From an uncultured Jannaschia sp. (GTDB lineage: Bacteria; Pseudomonadota; Alphaproteobacteria; Rhodobacterales; Rhodobacteraceae): DNA of 64,000 bases. The position numbers and the translations under genes are program-made. The stretch covers positions 496,001 through 560,000 of the forward strand of contig NZ_CANLTQ010000002.1 of the NCBI RefSeq assembly GCF_947494025.1, in the 5' to 3' direction. Below, in pieces: positions 11,416 to 19,999 of the stretch. Positions within the stretch are counted from its first letter, which is position 1. Every line of letters starts with the position of its first letter. The notes under the pieces are model-generated. The model was not told the origin of the DNA. It saw only the letters and a program-made list of their open reading frames with translations, and made no database searches.

Positions 11416-11434
11416 GACCCTCCCGGGTCGTTTT
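11416..11434 (+). terminator. Possible short terminator before etfB
   Basis: A GACCC TCCC GGGTC hairpin (11416-11429) is followed by GTTTT. The stem is only 5 bp, so it may be a weak terminator of the SH3-to-adenosyltransferase unit; etfBA would then use its own promoter in 11433-11499. Confidence 0.35.
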
Positions 11435-11499
11435 GACCTGTCGGTGCGTGACCGCATTCGATAAACGGCCCGCAAGACTGTCTGCAGGAGGTGACCACC

Positions 11500-12258
11500 A
11501 TGAAAATCCTGGTGCCCGTGAAGCGGGTGATCGACTACAACGTGAAGGTCCGTGTGAAGGCGGACGGGTCGGGCGTCGACCTCGCGAACGTGAAGATGTC
11601 GATGAATCCGTTCGACGAGATCGCGGTGGAAGAGGCCATCCGCTTGAAGGAGGCCGGCCTGGCCGAGGAGGTCGTTGCGGTCTCGATCGGCGTGAAGCAG
11701 AGTCAGGAGACGCTCCGGACCGCGCTCGCGATGGGCGCCGACCGTGCGATCCTCGTGGTGGCGACGGACGACGTGCATCAGGACATCGAGCCGCTAGCGG
11801 TGGCGAAGATCCTTCGCGCCGTGATCGAGACGGAGCAGCCGGGCCTCGTCCTGGCCGGCAAGCAGGCGATCGACAACGACATGAACGCGACGGGCCAGAT
11901 GCTCGCCGCGCTTCTGGGCTGGAGCCAGGCGACCTTCGCTTCCGAGATCAAGATCGAGGGCGAGCAGGCACGCGTCACGCGCGAGGTCGATGGCGGGTTG
12001 CAGACGATCCAGGTGAAGCTGCCGGCCATCGTGACGGTGGACCTCCGTCTGAACGAGCCGCGCTACGCGTCGCTCCCGAACATCATGAAGGCCAAGAAGA
12101 AGCCGCTCGAGGAGAAAGCGCCGGGTGATTTCGGCGTCGACATCGCACCGCGGCTGGAGATCCTAAAGACGACCGAGCCCGCGTCGCGCAAGGCCGGGGA
12201 AGTGGTCAAGGACGTGGACGAACTGGTGGCGAAACTCAAGGAAGCGGGGGCGGTCTGA
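11500..12258 (+). CDS. etfB: Electron transfer flavoprotein subunit beta
   Basis: 252 residues from ATG 11500, preceded by AGGAGG with 8-nt spacing; a GTG at 11491 is less well placed. EtfB with EtfA accepts electrons from acyl-CoA and other dehydrogenases and passes them to ETF-ubiquinone oxidoreductase. Seen: [16 protein letters not shown], the [16 protein letters not shown] helix, and the [23 protein letters not shown] signature. Its stop shares one base with the etfA ATG. Confidence 0.97.
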   Translation: MKILVPVKRVIDYNVKVRVKADGSGVDLANVKMSMNPFDEIAVEEAIRLKEAGLAEEVVAVSIGVKQSQETLRTALAMGADRAILVVATDDVHQDIEPLAVAKILRAVIETEQPGLVLAGKQAIDNDMNATGQMLAALLGWSQATFASEIKIEGEQARVTREVDGGLQTIQVKLPAIVTVDLRLNEPRYASLPNIMKAKKKPLEEKAPGDFGVDIAPRLEILKTTEPASRKAGEVVKDVDELVAKLKEAGAV

Positions 12259-13184
12259 TGGCGGTTCTTCTGATTGGCGAGGTCTCGAACGGCGAACTCA
12301 ACCTCGACGCCACGGCAAAGGCTCTGACGGCCGCGAAGCAATTGGGGGATGTCACCGTACTTTGCGCCGGCGCGCAAGCCGCCGCCGCGGGTGTGGCGGC
12401 CGCGAAGCTCGACGGCGTGACGAAGGTGCTCGTGGCGGAGGATGCGTCGCTGGGCCATCGACTCGCGGAGCCGACGGCGGCGCTCGTCGTCTCCATGGCG
12501 GGCGATTACAGCCATATCGTCGCCCCCTCCACCACGGATGCGAAGAACGTCATGCCGCGCATTGCCGCGCTGCTCGACGTGATGATCCTGTCGGACGTTT
12601 CGGGCATCGTCGATGCGGAGACGTTCGAGCGGGCGATCTACGCCGGCAACGCGGTCCAGACGGTCCGCTCCTCGGACCCGGTTAAGGTGATGACGATCCG
12701 CACGACGACCTTCGACGCGGCGGGTTCGGGCGAACCGGCCCCGATCGAGACGGTGTCGGCGGTCGAGGACCCGGGCCTGTCGGAATGGCTCGAGGACAAG
12801 GTGGCCGCTAGCGAACGGCCTGAGCTCACCTCGGCGGGCCGTGTGGTCTCAGGCGGTCGCGGGATCGGTTCGGAGGAAAATTTCCGGATCGTGGAGCAGC
12901 TCGCCGACAAGCTCGGCGCGGCTGTCGGCGCCTCGCGTGCGGCGGTCGACTCGGGCTACGCGCCCAACGACTGGCAGGTGGGCCAGACCGGCAAGGTCGT
13001 TGCCCCGGAGCTCTATATCGCGCTCGGCATTTCGGGCGCAATCCAGCACCTCGCGGGTATGAAGGATTCGAAGATCATCGTCGCCATCAACAAGGACGAA
13101 GAGGCTCCGATCTTCCAGATCGCGGATTATAGCCTTGCCGGCGATCTCTTCGACATCGTTCCGGAGCTGATCGAGAAGCTGTAG
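12258..13184 (+). CDS. etfA: Electron transfer flavoprotein subunit alpha
   Basis: 308 residues. It carries the FAD of the ETF heterodimer: the C-terminal FAD domain shows [37 protein letters not shown] and [21 protein letters not shown], all family signatures. It is translationally coupled to etfB (TGATG). A hairpin at 13198-13230 follows. Confidence 0.97.
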   Translation: MAVLLIGEVSNGELNLDATAKALTAAKQLGDVTVLCAGAQAAAAGVAAAKLDGVTKVLVAEDASLGHRLAEPTAALVVSMAGDYSHIVAPSTTDAKNVMPRIAALLDVMILSDVSGIVDAETFERAIYAGNAVQTVRSSDPVKVMTIRTTTFDAAGSGEPAPIETVSAVEDPGLSEWLEDKVAASERPELTSAGRVVSGGRGIGSEENFRIVEQLADKLGAAVGASRAAVDSGYAPNDWQVGQTGKVVAPELYIALGISGAIQHLAGMKDSKIIVAINKDEEAPIFQIADYSLAGDLFDIVPELIEKL

Positions 13185-13197
13185 ACGGCTGACGCTA

Positions 13198-13230
13198 GGC
13201 GGGCCGTCCTGCGAAGGATCGCGGCCCGCC
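13198..13230. terminator. Hairpin between convergent genes (possible bidirectional terminator)
   Basis: GGCGGGCCG (13198-13206) pairs with CGGCCCGCC (13222-13230), with an inner TCCT/AGGA pair. There is no U-tract on either side. It fills the 53 bp between etfA (+) and the DUF6473 gene (-). Confidence 0.45.
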
Positions 13231-13237
13231 CCCCGCA

Positions 13238-14056
13238 TCAGACCGTCAGGCTGTCAGGGCGGCACAGGACGTCAGCCACGGCCTCGGCGATGCGCGCATG
13301 AGCGGCCGGCGTGAGACATTGACGGGCGACCTCCTCCTCGAGGTCGGGAAAGACCATGCCCGTCGTGTCTGCGTCCAGAAAGTCCTGCGTGACATCGCAC
13401 CGGACAATGCCGTCGACCGAGTCGGACAACGCATTTAGCATGTCCGCCGTGACGAAGAGGGGTTCGGGACCCAATCCCAGGTCCCGGCGATCCTCGATCG
13501 AAAGCAGGATGCGGCGGCCCGGAGCGCGCTCGAGGAGCGCACGCATCCGAGCGACCCAGGCGGTCGACAGCTCATCCCTCACAATGTCGAACTTCTCGGG
13601 CGACAGGTCGCACAGGGTCAGCAGCATGTGCCGCGTGAAGGAGAATTCGCTGAAATCCACCTTGGGGTAAAGGTTGTCCATCGCGACGGACCGCTTCAGG
13701 AAGCGGTCGTTTCGCCGTCGGTGCACCGTGTAGAAGCGATTCGACATGTTGGCGGCGCCCAAGGCCTGCAACACGACCGTCTCCGCCCCTTCGATGACCT
13801 GCATGAGGTCGTCGTCCTGGTAGAACGCGTCGATTCCCGCGTTCTGCACCCCGAGATTGACCACCCGCCGGCCCGTTCGTTCGGCGAGTTGCTCGGTGGC
13901 CGGAGCGACGACGTAGCGCCCGTAGATTTCCGAGCCGCCGACGACGACGGTATACGGCTTGTCGAGCGGAACGGCCGGCCCCCGAAAGATCGTGCGAGAG
14001 CTGCCGTAGCAGCAGGGATGATAATCCAGTTCGGTGTCGCGTCCTTCGTAGGTCAT
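13238..14056 (-). CDS. DUF6473-family protein
   Basis: 272 residues with no signal peptide or membrane span. The N-terminus ([18 protein letters not shown], then [15 protein letters not shown]) and the [16 protein letters not shown] stretch match, from memory, the family DUF6473, which resembles GDSL/SGNH-type folds (GGSE in place of GDS, an N-containing second block, and a C-terminal H in [12 protein letters not shown]). Enzymatic activity is unproven. It is a single gene between etfA and hbd. Confidence 0.75.
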   Translation of the reverse strand: MTYEGRDTELDYHPCCYGSSRTIFRGPAVPLDKPYTVVVGGSEIYGRYVVAPATEQLAERTGRRVVNLGVQNAGIDAFYQDDDLMQVIEGAETVVLQALGAANMSNRFYTVHRRRNDRFLKRSVAMDNLYPKVDFSEFSFTRHMLLTLCDLSPEKFDIVRDELSTAWVARMRALLERAPGRRILLSIEDRRDLGLGPEPLFVTADMLNALSDSVDGIVRCDVTQDFLDADTTGMVFPDLEEEVARQCLTPAAHARIAEAVADVLCRPDSLTV

Positions 14057-14157
14057 TGCGTCCGCCCGTGATTCGAGGTCAGGGGATAAGATCGCAGTCT
14101 CGACTTACCGATCGGTTGAACTGCGCATTCACGTCGAATTCGCGACATGCTCCGCGC

Positions 14158-14185
14158 TTGTTCCCCCGACCGACGCTGCTATGGT
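14158..14185 (+). promoter_or_regulatory. Possible hbd promoter
   Basis: TTGTTC (14158-14163), 16 bp, TATGGT (14180-14185). The start would be about 20 nt before the hbd ATG at 14211. Confidence 0.4.
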
Positions 14186-14210
14186 CCGCCCGGGCAAACG
14201 GGGGCGGAAC

Positions 14211-15086
14211 ATGGATATCGAAAGCATCGGCATCGTCGGCGCGGGACAAATGGGTAACGGGATTGCCCATGTCTGCGCGCTCGCAGGCTACGACGTCCTG
14301 TTGAACGACGTTCGGCCCGAAGCACTCGAAGAGGCCGTCGCCCTGATCCGCCGGAACCTTGATCGCCAGGTGTCGCGCGGGAAAGTCGCTGACACGGACC
14401 GGGACGCCGCGATGGCGCGCATCCGGACGACGCTGACGCTTACCGATCTCGGCCCGAAAGACCTTGTTATCGAGGCCGCGACGGAGCGCGAGGACGTGAA
14501 GCACGCGATTTTCGCCGAACTGGTGCCGGCTTTGGGCAAGCAGACGATTCTGACCTCTAACACATCGTCGATCTCCATCACCCGGCTGGCCAGCCGCACC
14601 GACCGGCCGGAACGGTTCATGGGATTCCACTTCATGAATCCGGTTCCGGTGATGCAGCTTGTCGAGCTCATCCGCGGGATCGCGACCGACGACGCGACCT
14701 ATGCGGCGTGCCACGGCGTCGTCGAGCGCCTTGGCAAGACGGCCGCGACCGCGGAGGATTTCCCTGCCTTTATCGTCAACCGAATCCTGATGCCCATGAT
14801 CAACGAGGCGGTCTACACGCTCTACGAGGGTGTGGGGAACGTGAACTCGATCGACCAGGCGATGAAACTCGGCACGAACCATCCGATGGGCCCGCTCGAA
14901 CTCGCGGACTTCATCGGTCTCGATACCTGTCTCGCGATCATGAACGTGCTTCACGACGGGCTCGGCGATACAAAGTACCGCCCCTGCCCGCTTCTCACGA
15001 AATACGTCGAGGCCGGCTGGCTCGGTCGCAAGACGCAACGCGGCTTCTACGATTACCGCGGCGAGACTCCCCAGCCGACACGGTGA
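14211..15086 (+). CDS. hbd: 3-hydroxybutyryl-CoA dehydrogenase
   Basis: 291 residues, the usual length, from ATG 14211; a start 30 bp upstream falls in the promoter. It oxidises or reduces 3-hydroxybutyryl-CoA / acetoacetyl-CoA with NAD(P). Seen: Rossmann [12 protein letters not shown] (residues 10-21), [11 protein letters not shown], the catalytic His in [16 protein letters not shown], and the C-terminal [35 protein letters not shown] next door supports a role in fatty-acid or PHB/ethylmalonyl-CoA metabolism. Confidence 0.95.
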   Translation: MDIESIGIVGAGQMGNGIAHVCALAGYDVLLNDVRPEALEEAVALIRRNLDRQVSRGKVADTDRDAAMARIRTTLTLTDLGPKDLVIEAATEREDVKHAIFAELVPALGKQTILTSNTSSISITRLASRTDRPERFMGFHFMNPVPVMQLVELIRGIATDDATYAACHGVVERLGKTAATAEDFPAFIVNRILMPMINEAVYTLYEGVGNVNSIDQAMKLGTNHPMGPLELADFIGLDTCLAIMNVLHDGLGDTKYRPCPLLTKYVEAGWLGRKTQRGFYDYRGETPQPTR

Positions 15087-15090
15087 GAGG

Positions 15091-15360
15091 CTACATCCCC
15101 TCGCCGAAGTAATCGGCCACCAAAGCCGCCAGCGCATCCATCAACGACTCCGCCTCGGCTCCCGACGTCTCGACCTCGATCGTATCGCCGCGGCCGGCCG
15201 CAAGCATCAGCAGTCCCATGATGGAATCCCCCGTTGCCTCCATTCCGTCGCGCCGGATCCACGCACGGGCATCGAAACGTTCCACCGTTTCGACGAACTT
15301 CGCGGAAGCGCGAGCATGAAGCCCTTTTTCGTTGACGATTTTAAGCTGTCGCGTGGTCAT
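15091..15360 (-). CDS. ptsH: HPr phosphocarrier protein of the PTS
   Basis: 89 residues from MTTRQLKIVNEKGLHARASAKF. It has both phosphorylation sites: His15 (GLHARAS), the site of EI transfer, and Ser46 (ATGDSIMGLLML), the HPr kinase site, matching the hprK gene upstream in the same cluster. It is the last gene of the chvI-chvG-hprK-rapZ-manX-ptsH series and ends 4 bp from convergent hbd. No sugar permease gene is nearby, so the role is likely regulatory. Confidence 0.95.
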   Translation of the reverse strand: MTTRQLKIVNEKGLHARASAKFVETVERFDARAWIRRDGMEATGDSIMGLLMLAAGRGDTIEVETSGAEAESLMDALAALVADYFGEGM

Positions 15361-15385
15361 CGGCCCTCGAGCGGTTATTCCGCTC

Positions 15386-15778
15386 TCACGCGGCTGGTCC
15401 CTGTGCGACGTCCATATACCGCGTACCGGCTGCTTTCGCCAAGGCCACTGCCTCTGCAAGCGGTTTCCTCCGGCAACGTGTAAGCTTGATCAGGGCCGGA
15501 AGGTTCGCGCCGTAGAAGATCACTCGGTCCACGGGACGACAGGCGCATTTGGCGAGGTTCGAGGGAGAGCCGCCGTAGAGATCCGTGACCACGATCACAC
15601 CGTGACCCGAATCGACGCTGTCCGCCGCCGCGCAGATCTCGGCCGCCTTGTTGTCGCGATCGCAGGACGCAGCGACCGAAATCGCACGAAATCCTTCCTG
15701 CGGCCCCATCACATGCTCGACGGCAAGCCGGTACTCCTCTGCAAGCCCGCCATGGGCGACGATGACGATGCCGATCAT
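15386..15778 (-). CDS. PTS EIIA component, mannose family (ManX-like)
   Basis: 130 residues; a stand-alone EIIA-Man domain. MIGIVIVAHGGLAEEY carries the phosphorylatable His9, and the domain continues to ALIKLTRCRRKPLAEAVALAK. With HPr it forms the incomplete, regulatory PTS typical of Alphaproteobacteria (no EIIB/C/D here). It overlaps rapZ by 4 bases and is 25 bp before ptsH. Confidence 0.92.
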   Translation of the reverse strand: MIGIVIVAHGGLAEEYRLAVEHVMGPQEGFRAISVAASCDRDNKAAEICAAADSVDSGHGVIVVTDLYGGSPSNLAKCACRPVDRVIFYGANLPALIKLTRCRRKPLAEAVALAKAAGTRYMDVAQGPAA

Positions 15779-16695
15779 GCGGCAGATACCCCGTGGTCCC
15801 GTGTCCCCGGACCCTTGTCGGTCGCCGCGCTGCCGCGACGATCCAATTCCCGATGCCGTTTAGACACCTGCCACCCATGCTCGGCAAGGGTTTCGCAAAG
15901 CATTTCTGTAACGGCAACCGAGCGATGCCGCCCCCCGGTGCAACCGAACCCGATGCCAAGATGCGCCCGGCCCTCATCCCGGTAGGCCGGCAGCAGCGAC
16001 AGGATCAGGTCGCGTGTCCGTTCGAAAAAATCGCCGAATCGCGGGTCGGCCTCGATATAAGCCCGCACCGGGGTATCCTGCCCGGTCCCGGCCCGTAGAT
16101 CCGCGACCCAGTGCGGGTTCCACAGGAACCGCACGTCCAGCACGATGTCGAGACCCCGCGGAACGGCCCGCTTGTAGCTGAACGATTGCACCGAGATCGC
16201 AAGCCGCCTCTCGTCATGTCCGAACCAGCGCAGGATCTCCGCCTTGAGGTCATGCACCGTCAACGTCGTCGTGTCGATCACGACGTCGGCATGGTCCGGC
16301 ACGTCGTTGAGGAGGGAGAGCTCGCGTGCCACCCCCGTGTCGACATCTTCGAGCGGAGCCAGCGGATGGCGTCGCCGCGTGGAGGAGAACCGCGCGACGA
16401 GCGTGTCGGGCGCGCAATCGAGATAAAGCAGACGCACCGCGAAATCGGGATGGTCACGAAAGCGCGCGGCCAGAGACAGGAGAGCGCCGACGCTGAAGTC
16501 CCGGTTGCGCACATCGATGCCGAGCGCCAGCGGCCGGTCCGTCCCCGCTTCGAGCAGGCGCTCCGTCAGGGACAGCGGCAGGTTGTCGATGACCTCGAAC
16601 CCGGCATCCTCCAACGCATGGATCGCCGTGGTGCGCCCTGCTCCCGAAGGGCCGGTCACGAGAATCAGGTCGGTGGGGTTCTGGGGATGAGTCAT
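15775..16695 (-). CDS. rapZ: RNase adapter / nucleotide-binding protein RapZ (YvcJ family)
   Basis: 306 residues. P-loop GPSGAGRT at residues 15-22 (Lys replaced by Arg in the loop), DxR motif IDVRNRDFS, and the C-terminal IGFGCTGGRHRSVAVTE domain. In E. coli RapZ controls GlmZ decay by RNase E; the alphaproteobacterial target is not known. Position in the PTS cluster suggests a link to carbon or cell-envelope signalling. Confidence 0.93.
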   Translation of the reverse strand: MTHPQNPTDLILVTGPSGAGRTTAIHALEDAGFEVIDNLPLSLTERLLEAGTDRPLALGIDVRNRDFSVGALLSLAARFRDHPDFAVRLLYLDCAPDTLVARFSSTRRRHPLAPLEDVDTGVARELSLLNDVPDHADVVIDTTTLTVHDLKAEILRWFGHDERRLAISVQSFSYKRAVPRGLDIVLDVRFLWNPHWVADLRAGTGQDTPVRAYIEADPRFGDFFERTRDLILSLLPAYRDEGRAHLGIGFGCTGGRHRSVAVTEMLCETLAEHGWQVSKRHRELDRRGSAATDKGPGTRDHGVSAA

Positions 16696-16762
16696 AGCGG
16701 TCTTCCGGCTATGCCATAGATAAGTTTCCGAGAGCTTTCCGGAAGATGTGAGGCATGCGCGC

Positions 16763-17227
16763 TCACGCAGCAGTGAGCCAGAGCGCGACCTTGGCCGCCG
16801 TGTCGTGGCGTGACGGCAGGCGCAGCAAGGGCATTATGTGATCCAGAAGGGTCACGGTCGCCTCGTCCGGCAGTCGGGTCGGAGAGGTTACGAGGTGAAG
16901 AACCGCCGTGATCGGCGTCGGCCTGGCTTGGGAGACCGTCAAGATCCCGAGCCCCCGTAATTCCATCGCGGACGCCGCACCTTCCGGGCGCGCAGCGATC
17001 AGAACCGAACCGTTGGACGTCAGGACGACCAGATCGTCGGACACGAGACCTGCGCCCATTATCATCAACTCCGCCGCCAGACCTGTTTTACCGGATCCCG
17101 CGGGGCCGAGGATCAGCAAGCCCCGACCGCGGAAGGCGATGGCGGTGCCGTGGATCGTGCCGCGATCGGGACGCGTGCGGTGCAATCTCCAGGCCGTGTC
17201 ACCGTCGATCGCGCCGCCGCTCTCCAT
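16763..17227 (-). CDS. hprK: HPr kinase/phosphorylase, short alphaproteobacterial form
   Basis: 154 residues, only the catalytic C-terminal half of Gram-positive HprK. It has Walker A GPAGSGKT (residues 41-48), the LVSDDLVVL motif (catalytic Asp) and a PTPITAVLHLV segment. It should phosphorylate Ser46 of HPr. GGGAGG lies upstream of ATG 17227. It lies 13 bp downstream of chvG. Confidence 0.92.
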   Translation of the reverse strand: MESGGAIDGDTAWRLHRTRPDRGTIHGTAIAFRGRGLLILGPAGSGKTGLAAELMIMGAGLVSDDLVVLTSNGSVLIAARPEGAASAMELRGLGILTVSQARPTPITAVLHLVTSPTRLPDEATVTLLDHIMPLLRLPSRHDTAAKVALWLTAA

Positions 17228-17240
17228 GAGATCGCCTCCC

Positions 17241-18977
17241 TCAGACCGGAAGGCCCACGACGAAGCGCGCGCCGAGGGGCTCGGAGGTGATGTCCATGTC
17301 GGTCGGACGGATGTTCTCGGCCCAGATCACGCCGCCATGCGCCTCGACGATCTGCTTGGAGATGGCGAGGCCGAGGCCGGAATGATTCCCGAACTGTTGC
17401 GCGGGGCGTTCCGAATAGAAGCGGTTGAACACCTTCGTCAAAGCCGCCTCCGGAATGCCCGGTCCGGTATCCTCCACCACGACCAGGACGCGATTGTCGC
17501 GCCGCCGCATCCAGACGCGGACCGCGTCGCCTTCCTCGCAAAACGAAAGCGCGTTGGTTATGAGGTTGACGAAGACCTGCGCGACGCGGGCCTCCAGCCC
17601 CATGATCACGACCGGATCCCGCGGTAGGTCCGTGATGAAGTCGATCCCCCGCGCCTCCGACTCCTGCGCGTGGTAGACGCCCAGATTGGTGATCATCTTC
17701 ACGAGGTCGAAGGATTCCTCTTCTTCCTTTACCAACTCGCTGTCGAGCCGCGAGGCGTTCGAAATGTCGGAAACCAGACGGTCGAGCCGCCGAACGTCGT
17801 GCTCGATCACCTCGAGGAGCCTGTGACGCTGTTCGTCCGTTTTCGTCAGACGCATCGTGCCGACGGCGGAGCGCAGCGACGCGAGCGGGTTCTTGATCTC
17901 GTGTGCGACGTCGGCCGCGAACTGTTCGTTCAGGTCGATCCGGTCGTAGAGCGCACCGACCATCCCGCGCAATGCGCCTGAAAGCCGCCCGATCTCGTCG
18001 GGTCGTGCCGTCAGGTCGGGGATGCGGACCCGCTGGGGCGACATCTTCCGCGCATGCCTGTCGCGGCCGAGCTCTGCGGCGGCCGACAGGTCGGAGAGCG
18101 GATTGGCGATGGTCGAGGCCAGCACGAGGCTCAGGCCGATCGACACAAGAAGCGCGATGACGAACATCTGCAGGAGCTGCTCGCGCTCGACCCTGACGAG
18201 CGCGTCGATCTCGCCCGCCCGCGTCGTGACCGAGATCGTCCCTATCTGGACGCCCGCGCCCGAAATCGGGGTGGCCACGGTGAAGAGCCGCCCGTCGGCC
18301 CCGATATAGCCGCGAATGACCGTCTCGCCCGGCCGCGCCTCGGCCACGAGGTCGCGGGCCATTGCCTCGGGGTTCGGCGCCTCTCTGCTCTCGGGGCTGA
18401 AGGTCGTGGAGATCAGTTCCCAGAGGCGGTTCAGGACCGAAGTGATCACCGTCGTCTTCTGCGGTGTCGTGTTGAGACCCGAGACGGCGACGGGTTCCGC
18501 GTCCCCGACATCGGTGGCGATCAACGATTCGCCCGGATCGAAGACATGCACCGTCACGCCCTGCGGCAACGCGATGCTCTCGAGAACGGCCCCCACATCC
18601 ACGCCATCCCCCGCGCGGAGATCGACCGACGCATCTCGTGGCAGCGAAGCCTCGATCACCTCGGCCAGAAGCAGGGCTTCGGCCACCAGCGCCTGTTCGC
18701 GCTGAACGATCAGGCTGTCCCGAGACGGATTGATGAACAACACGCCGCCCACGAGCATGAGCATGGCAAGCAGGTTGAAGAAGATGATCTTCCGCGCGAT
18801 CGGCGAGCGGTCGAGCGAGAACAGGCCTCTATTGCCCCGGCTCCCGTCCGGCTCGGCCCCGGATGCCTCGCGTTCGGATGCCGGGGTCTCGAAGCGCTGC
18901 GCCGCGCCGCGCCGCCGGCGAAACCTGCCGCGGCCCGCCGTCTCGGCCTCGATTTCGAAATCGGTCGCGGAGGCCAT
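17241..18977 (-). CDS. chvG: Sensor histidine kinase ChvG (ExoS/BvrS-like)
   Basis: 578 residues: basic cytoplasmic N-terminus, TM1 about 65-83, periplasmic sensor domain 85-268, TM2 about 270-290, HAMP, then H-box FAADVAHEIKNPLASLR with His359, N-box NLITNALSF and G-box DTGPGIPEAALTKVFNRFYSERP. ChvG-ChvI responds to acid or envelope stress and controls central carbon and surface genes in Alphaproteobacteria. It follows chvI by 10 bp. Confidence 0.95.
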   Translation of the reverse strand: MASATDFEIEAETAGRGRFRRRRGAAQRFETPASEREASGAEPDGSRGNRGLFSLDRSPIARKIIFFNLLAMLMLVGGVLFINPSRDSLIVQREQALVAEALLLAEVIEASLPRDASVDLRAGDGVDVGAVLESIALPQGVTVHVFDPGESLIATDVGDAEPVAVSGLNTTPQKTTVITSVLNRLWELISTTFSPESREAPNPEAMARDLVAEARPGETVIRGYIGADGRLFTVATPISGAGVQIGTISVTTRAGEIDALVRVEREQLLQMFVIALLVSIGLSLVLASTIANPLSDLSAAAELGRDRHARKMSPQRVRIPDLTARPDEIGRLSGALRGMVGALYDRIDLNEQFAADVAHEIKNPLASLRSAVGTMRLTKTDEQRHRLLEVIEHDVRRLDRLVSDISNASRLDSELVKEEEESFDLVKMITNLGVYHAQESEARGIDFITDLPRDPVVIMGLEARVAQVFVNLITNALSFCEEGDAVRVWMRRRDNRVLVVVEDTGPGIPEAALTKVFNRFYSERPAQQFGNHSGLGLAISKQIVEAHGGVIWAENIRPTDMDITSEPLGARFVVGLPV

Positions 18978-18987
18978 GCGGCGCGCC

Positions 18988-19689
18988 CTATTCCTCGTTG
19001 TAGCGGTAGCCTATGCCGTAGAGCGTTTCGATCGCAGAGAAGTCCGGATCGGTGACGCGCATCTTCTTGCGAAGCCGTTTGATATGACTGTCGATGGTGC
19101 GGTCGTCGACATAGACCTGATCGTCGTAGGCCACGTCCATCAGCTGGTCGCGCGACTTCACGAAGCCCGGCCGCTGCGCCAGAGCCTGCAGGAGCAGGAA
19201 CTCGGTCACCGTCAGCGTGACGTCACGACCCTTCCACTTCACCGCGTGCCGCAGGGGGTCCATCGACAGTTCGCCGCGGATCATGACCTGCGTGTCCTCC
19301 GGCGTGTCGGTCTCGTCGGAGGCGATCGCCTCCTGCCGCCGCAGGATAGCACGGATGCGCTCCACGAGAAGCCGCTGACTGAAGGGCTTGCGGACGTAGT
19401 CGTCGGCGCCCATCCGCAGGCCCAGCACCTCGTCGATCTCGTCGTCCTTGGATGTCAGGAAGATGACGGGCACCGAGGATTTCTGACGCAGCCGCTGCAG
19501 GAGATCCATGCCGTCCATCCGCGGCATCTTGATGTCGAACACGCCCAGATCGGGAAGCTGCTTTCCGAAGGCGTCGAGCGCGCTTTGCCCGTCGTTGTAA
19601 GTGTCGACCTCGAAGCCTTCGGCCTCCAGCGTCATGGAAACGGACGTCAGGATGTTCCTGTCGTCATCGACGAGCGCGATCCGCGACAT
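18988..19689 (-). CDS. chvI: Response regulator ChvI (OmpR family)
   Basis: 233 residues. Receiver domain with acidic pocket VDDD (8-10), phospho-acceptor Asp52 ([11 protein letters not shown]), conserved Thr/Ser and Lys (FLTSKDD), then a winged-helix DNA-binding domain ([19 protein letters not shown] ... [12 protein letters not shown]-like end). First gene of the minus-strand cluster, divergent from pckA across a 310-bp regulatory region. Confidence 0.96.
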   Translation of the reverse strand: MSRIALVDDDRNILTSVSMTLEAEGFEVDTYNDGQSALDAFGKQLPDLGVFDIKMPRMDGMDLLQRLRQKSSVPVIFLTSKDDEIDEVLGLRMGADDYVRKPFSQRLLVERIRAILRRQEAIASDETDTPEDTQVMIRGELSMDPLRHAVKWKGRDVTLTVTEFLLLQALAQRPGFVKSRDQLMDVAYDDQVYVDDRTIDSHIKRLRKKMRVTDPDFSAIETLYGIGYRYNEE

Positions 19690-19819
19690 GCCATCGTCCT
19701 CTGCTTGCCTGTAATTTCTACTGCCGGTGTTTTGCCGCAGGATCCGCGAAAACGACCGACGGGTTCAACTCAATTCGGGATCCGAGTGATTCGCATTCCG
19801 GACTGTGGCCCGTGTGCAA

Positions 19820-19834
19820 TTAAGGCCGGGTTAA
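19820..19834. promoter_or_regulatory. CtrA-type binding site TTAA-N7-TTAA
   Basis: TTAA GGCCGGG TTAA is an exact match to the full CtrA consensus TTAA-N7-TTAA known from Caulobacter and other Alphaproteobacteria. It lies 130 bp upstream of chvI and about 165 bp upstream of pckA in the divergent region. Binding is inferred from the sequence only. Confidence 0.45.
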
Positions 19835-19857
19835 GTCATTGTCCCCGATCGCGCACA

Positions 19858-19893
19858 AGTTTTCGCTAACGCGAGAAGATGGTGGCGCTAACG
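19858..19893. promoter_or_regulatory. Two CceR/LacI-type operator-like sites upstream of pckA
   Basis: AGTTTTCGCTAACG (19858-19871) and TGGTGGCGCTAACG (19880-19893) each share the CGCTAAC half. They resemble the palindrome I recall for CceR of Rhodobacter sphaeroides (TGTTA-N-CG-N-TAACA), a regulator of central carbon metabolism. The sites are 22 bp apart, two helical turns, on the same face of the DNA. The left halves are degenerate. Confidence 0.4.
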
Positions 19894-19919
19894 AGCCCTC
19901 CCCTCCCGCGATCGTCATG

Positions 19920-19948
19920 TTACATGCCTGCGACAGGCCGAATATTTC
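19920..19948 (+). promoter_or_regulatory. Candidate pckA promoter
   Basis: TTACAT (19920-19925), 17 bp, TATTTC (19943-19948). Transcription would start near 19955, about 45 nt before the pckA ATG. The operator-like sites lie just upstream, consistent with activation or modulation. Confidence 0.4.
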
Positions 19949-19999
19949 GCCAGGGGGGCGAATGGCGTCGTCCTGACCCTGTGGTGGAGGAGCCCGACC

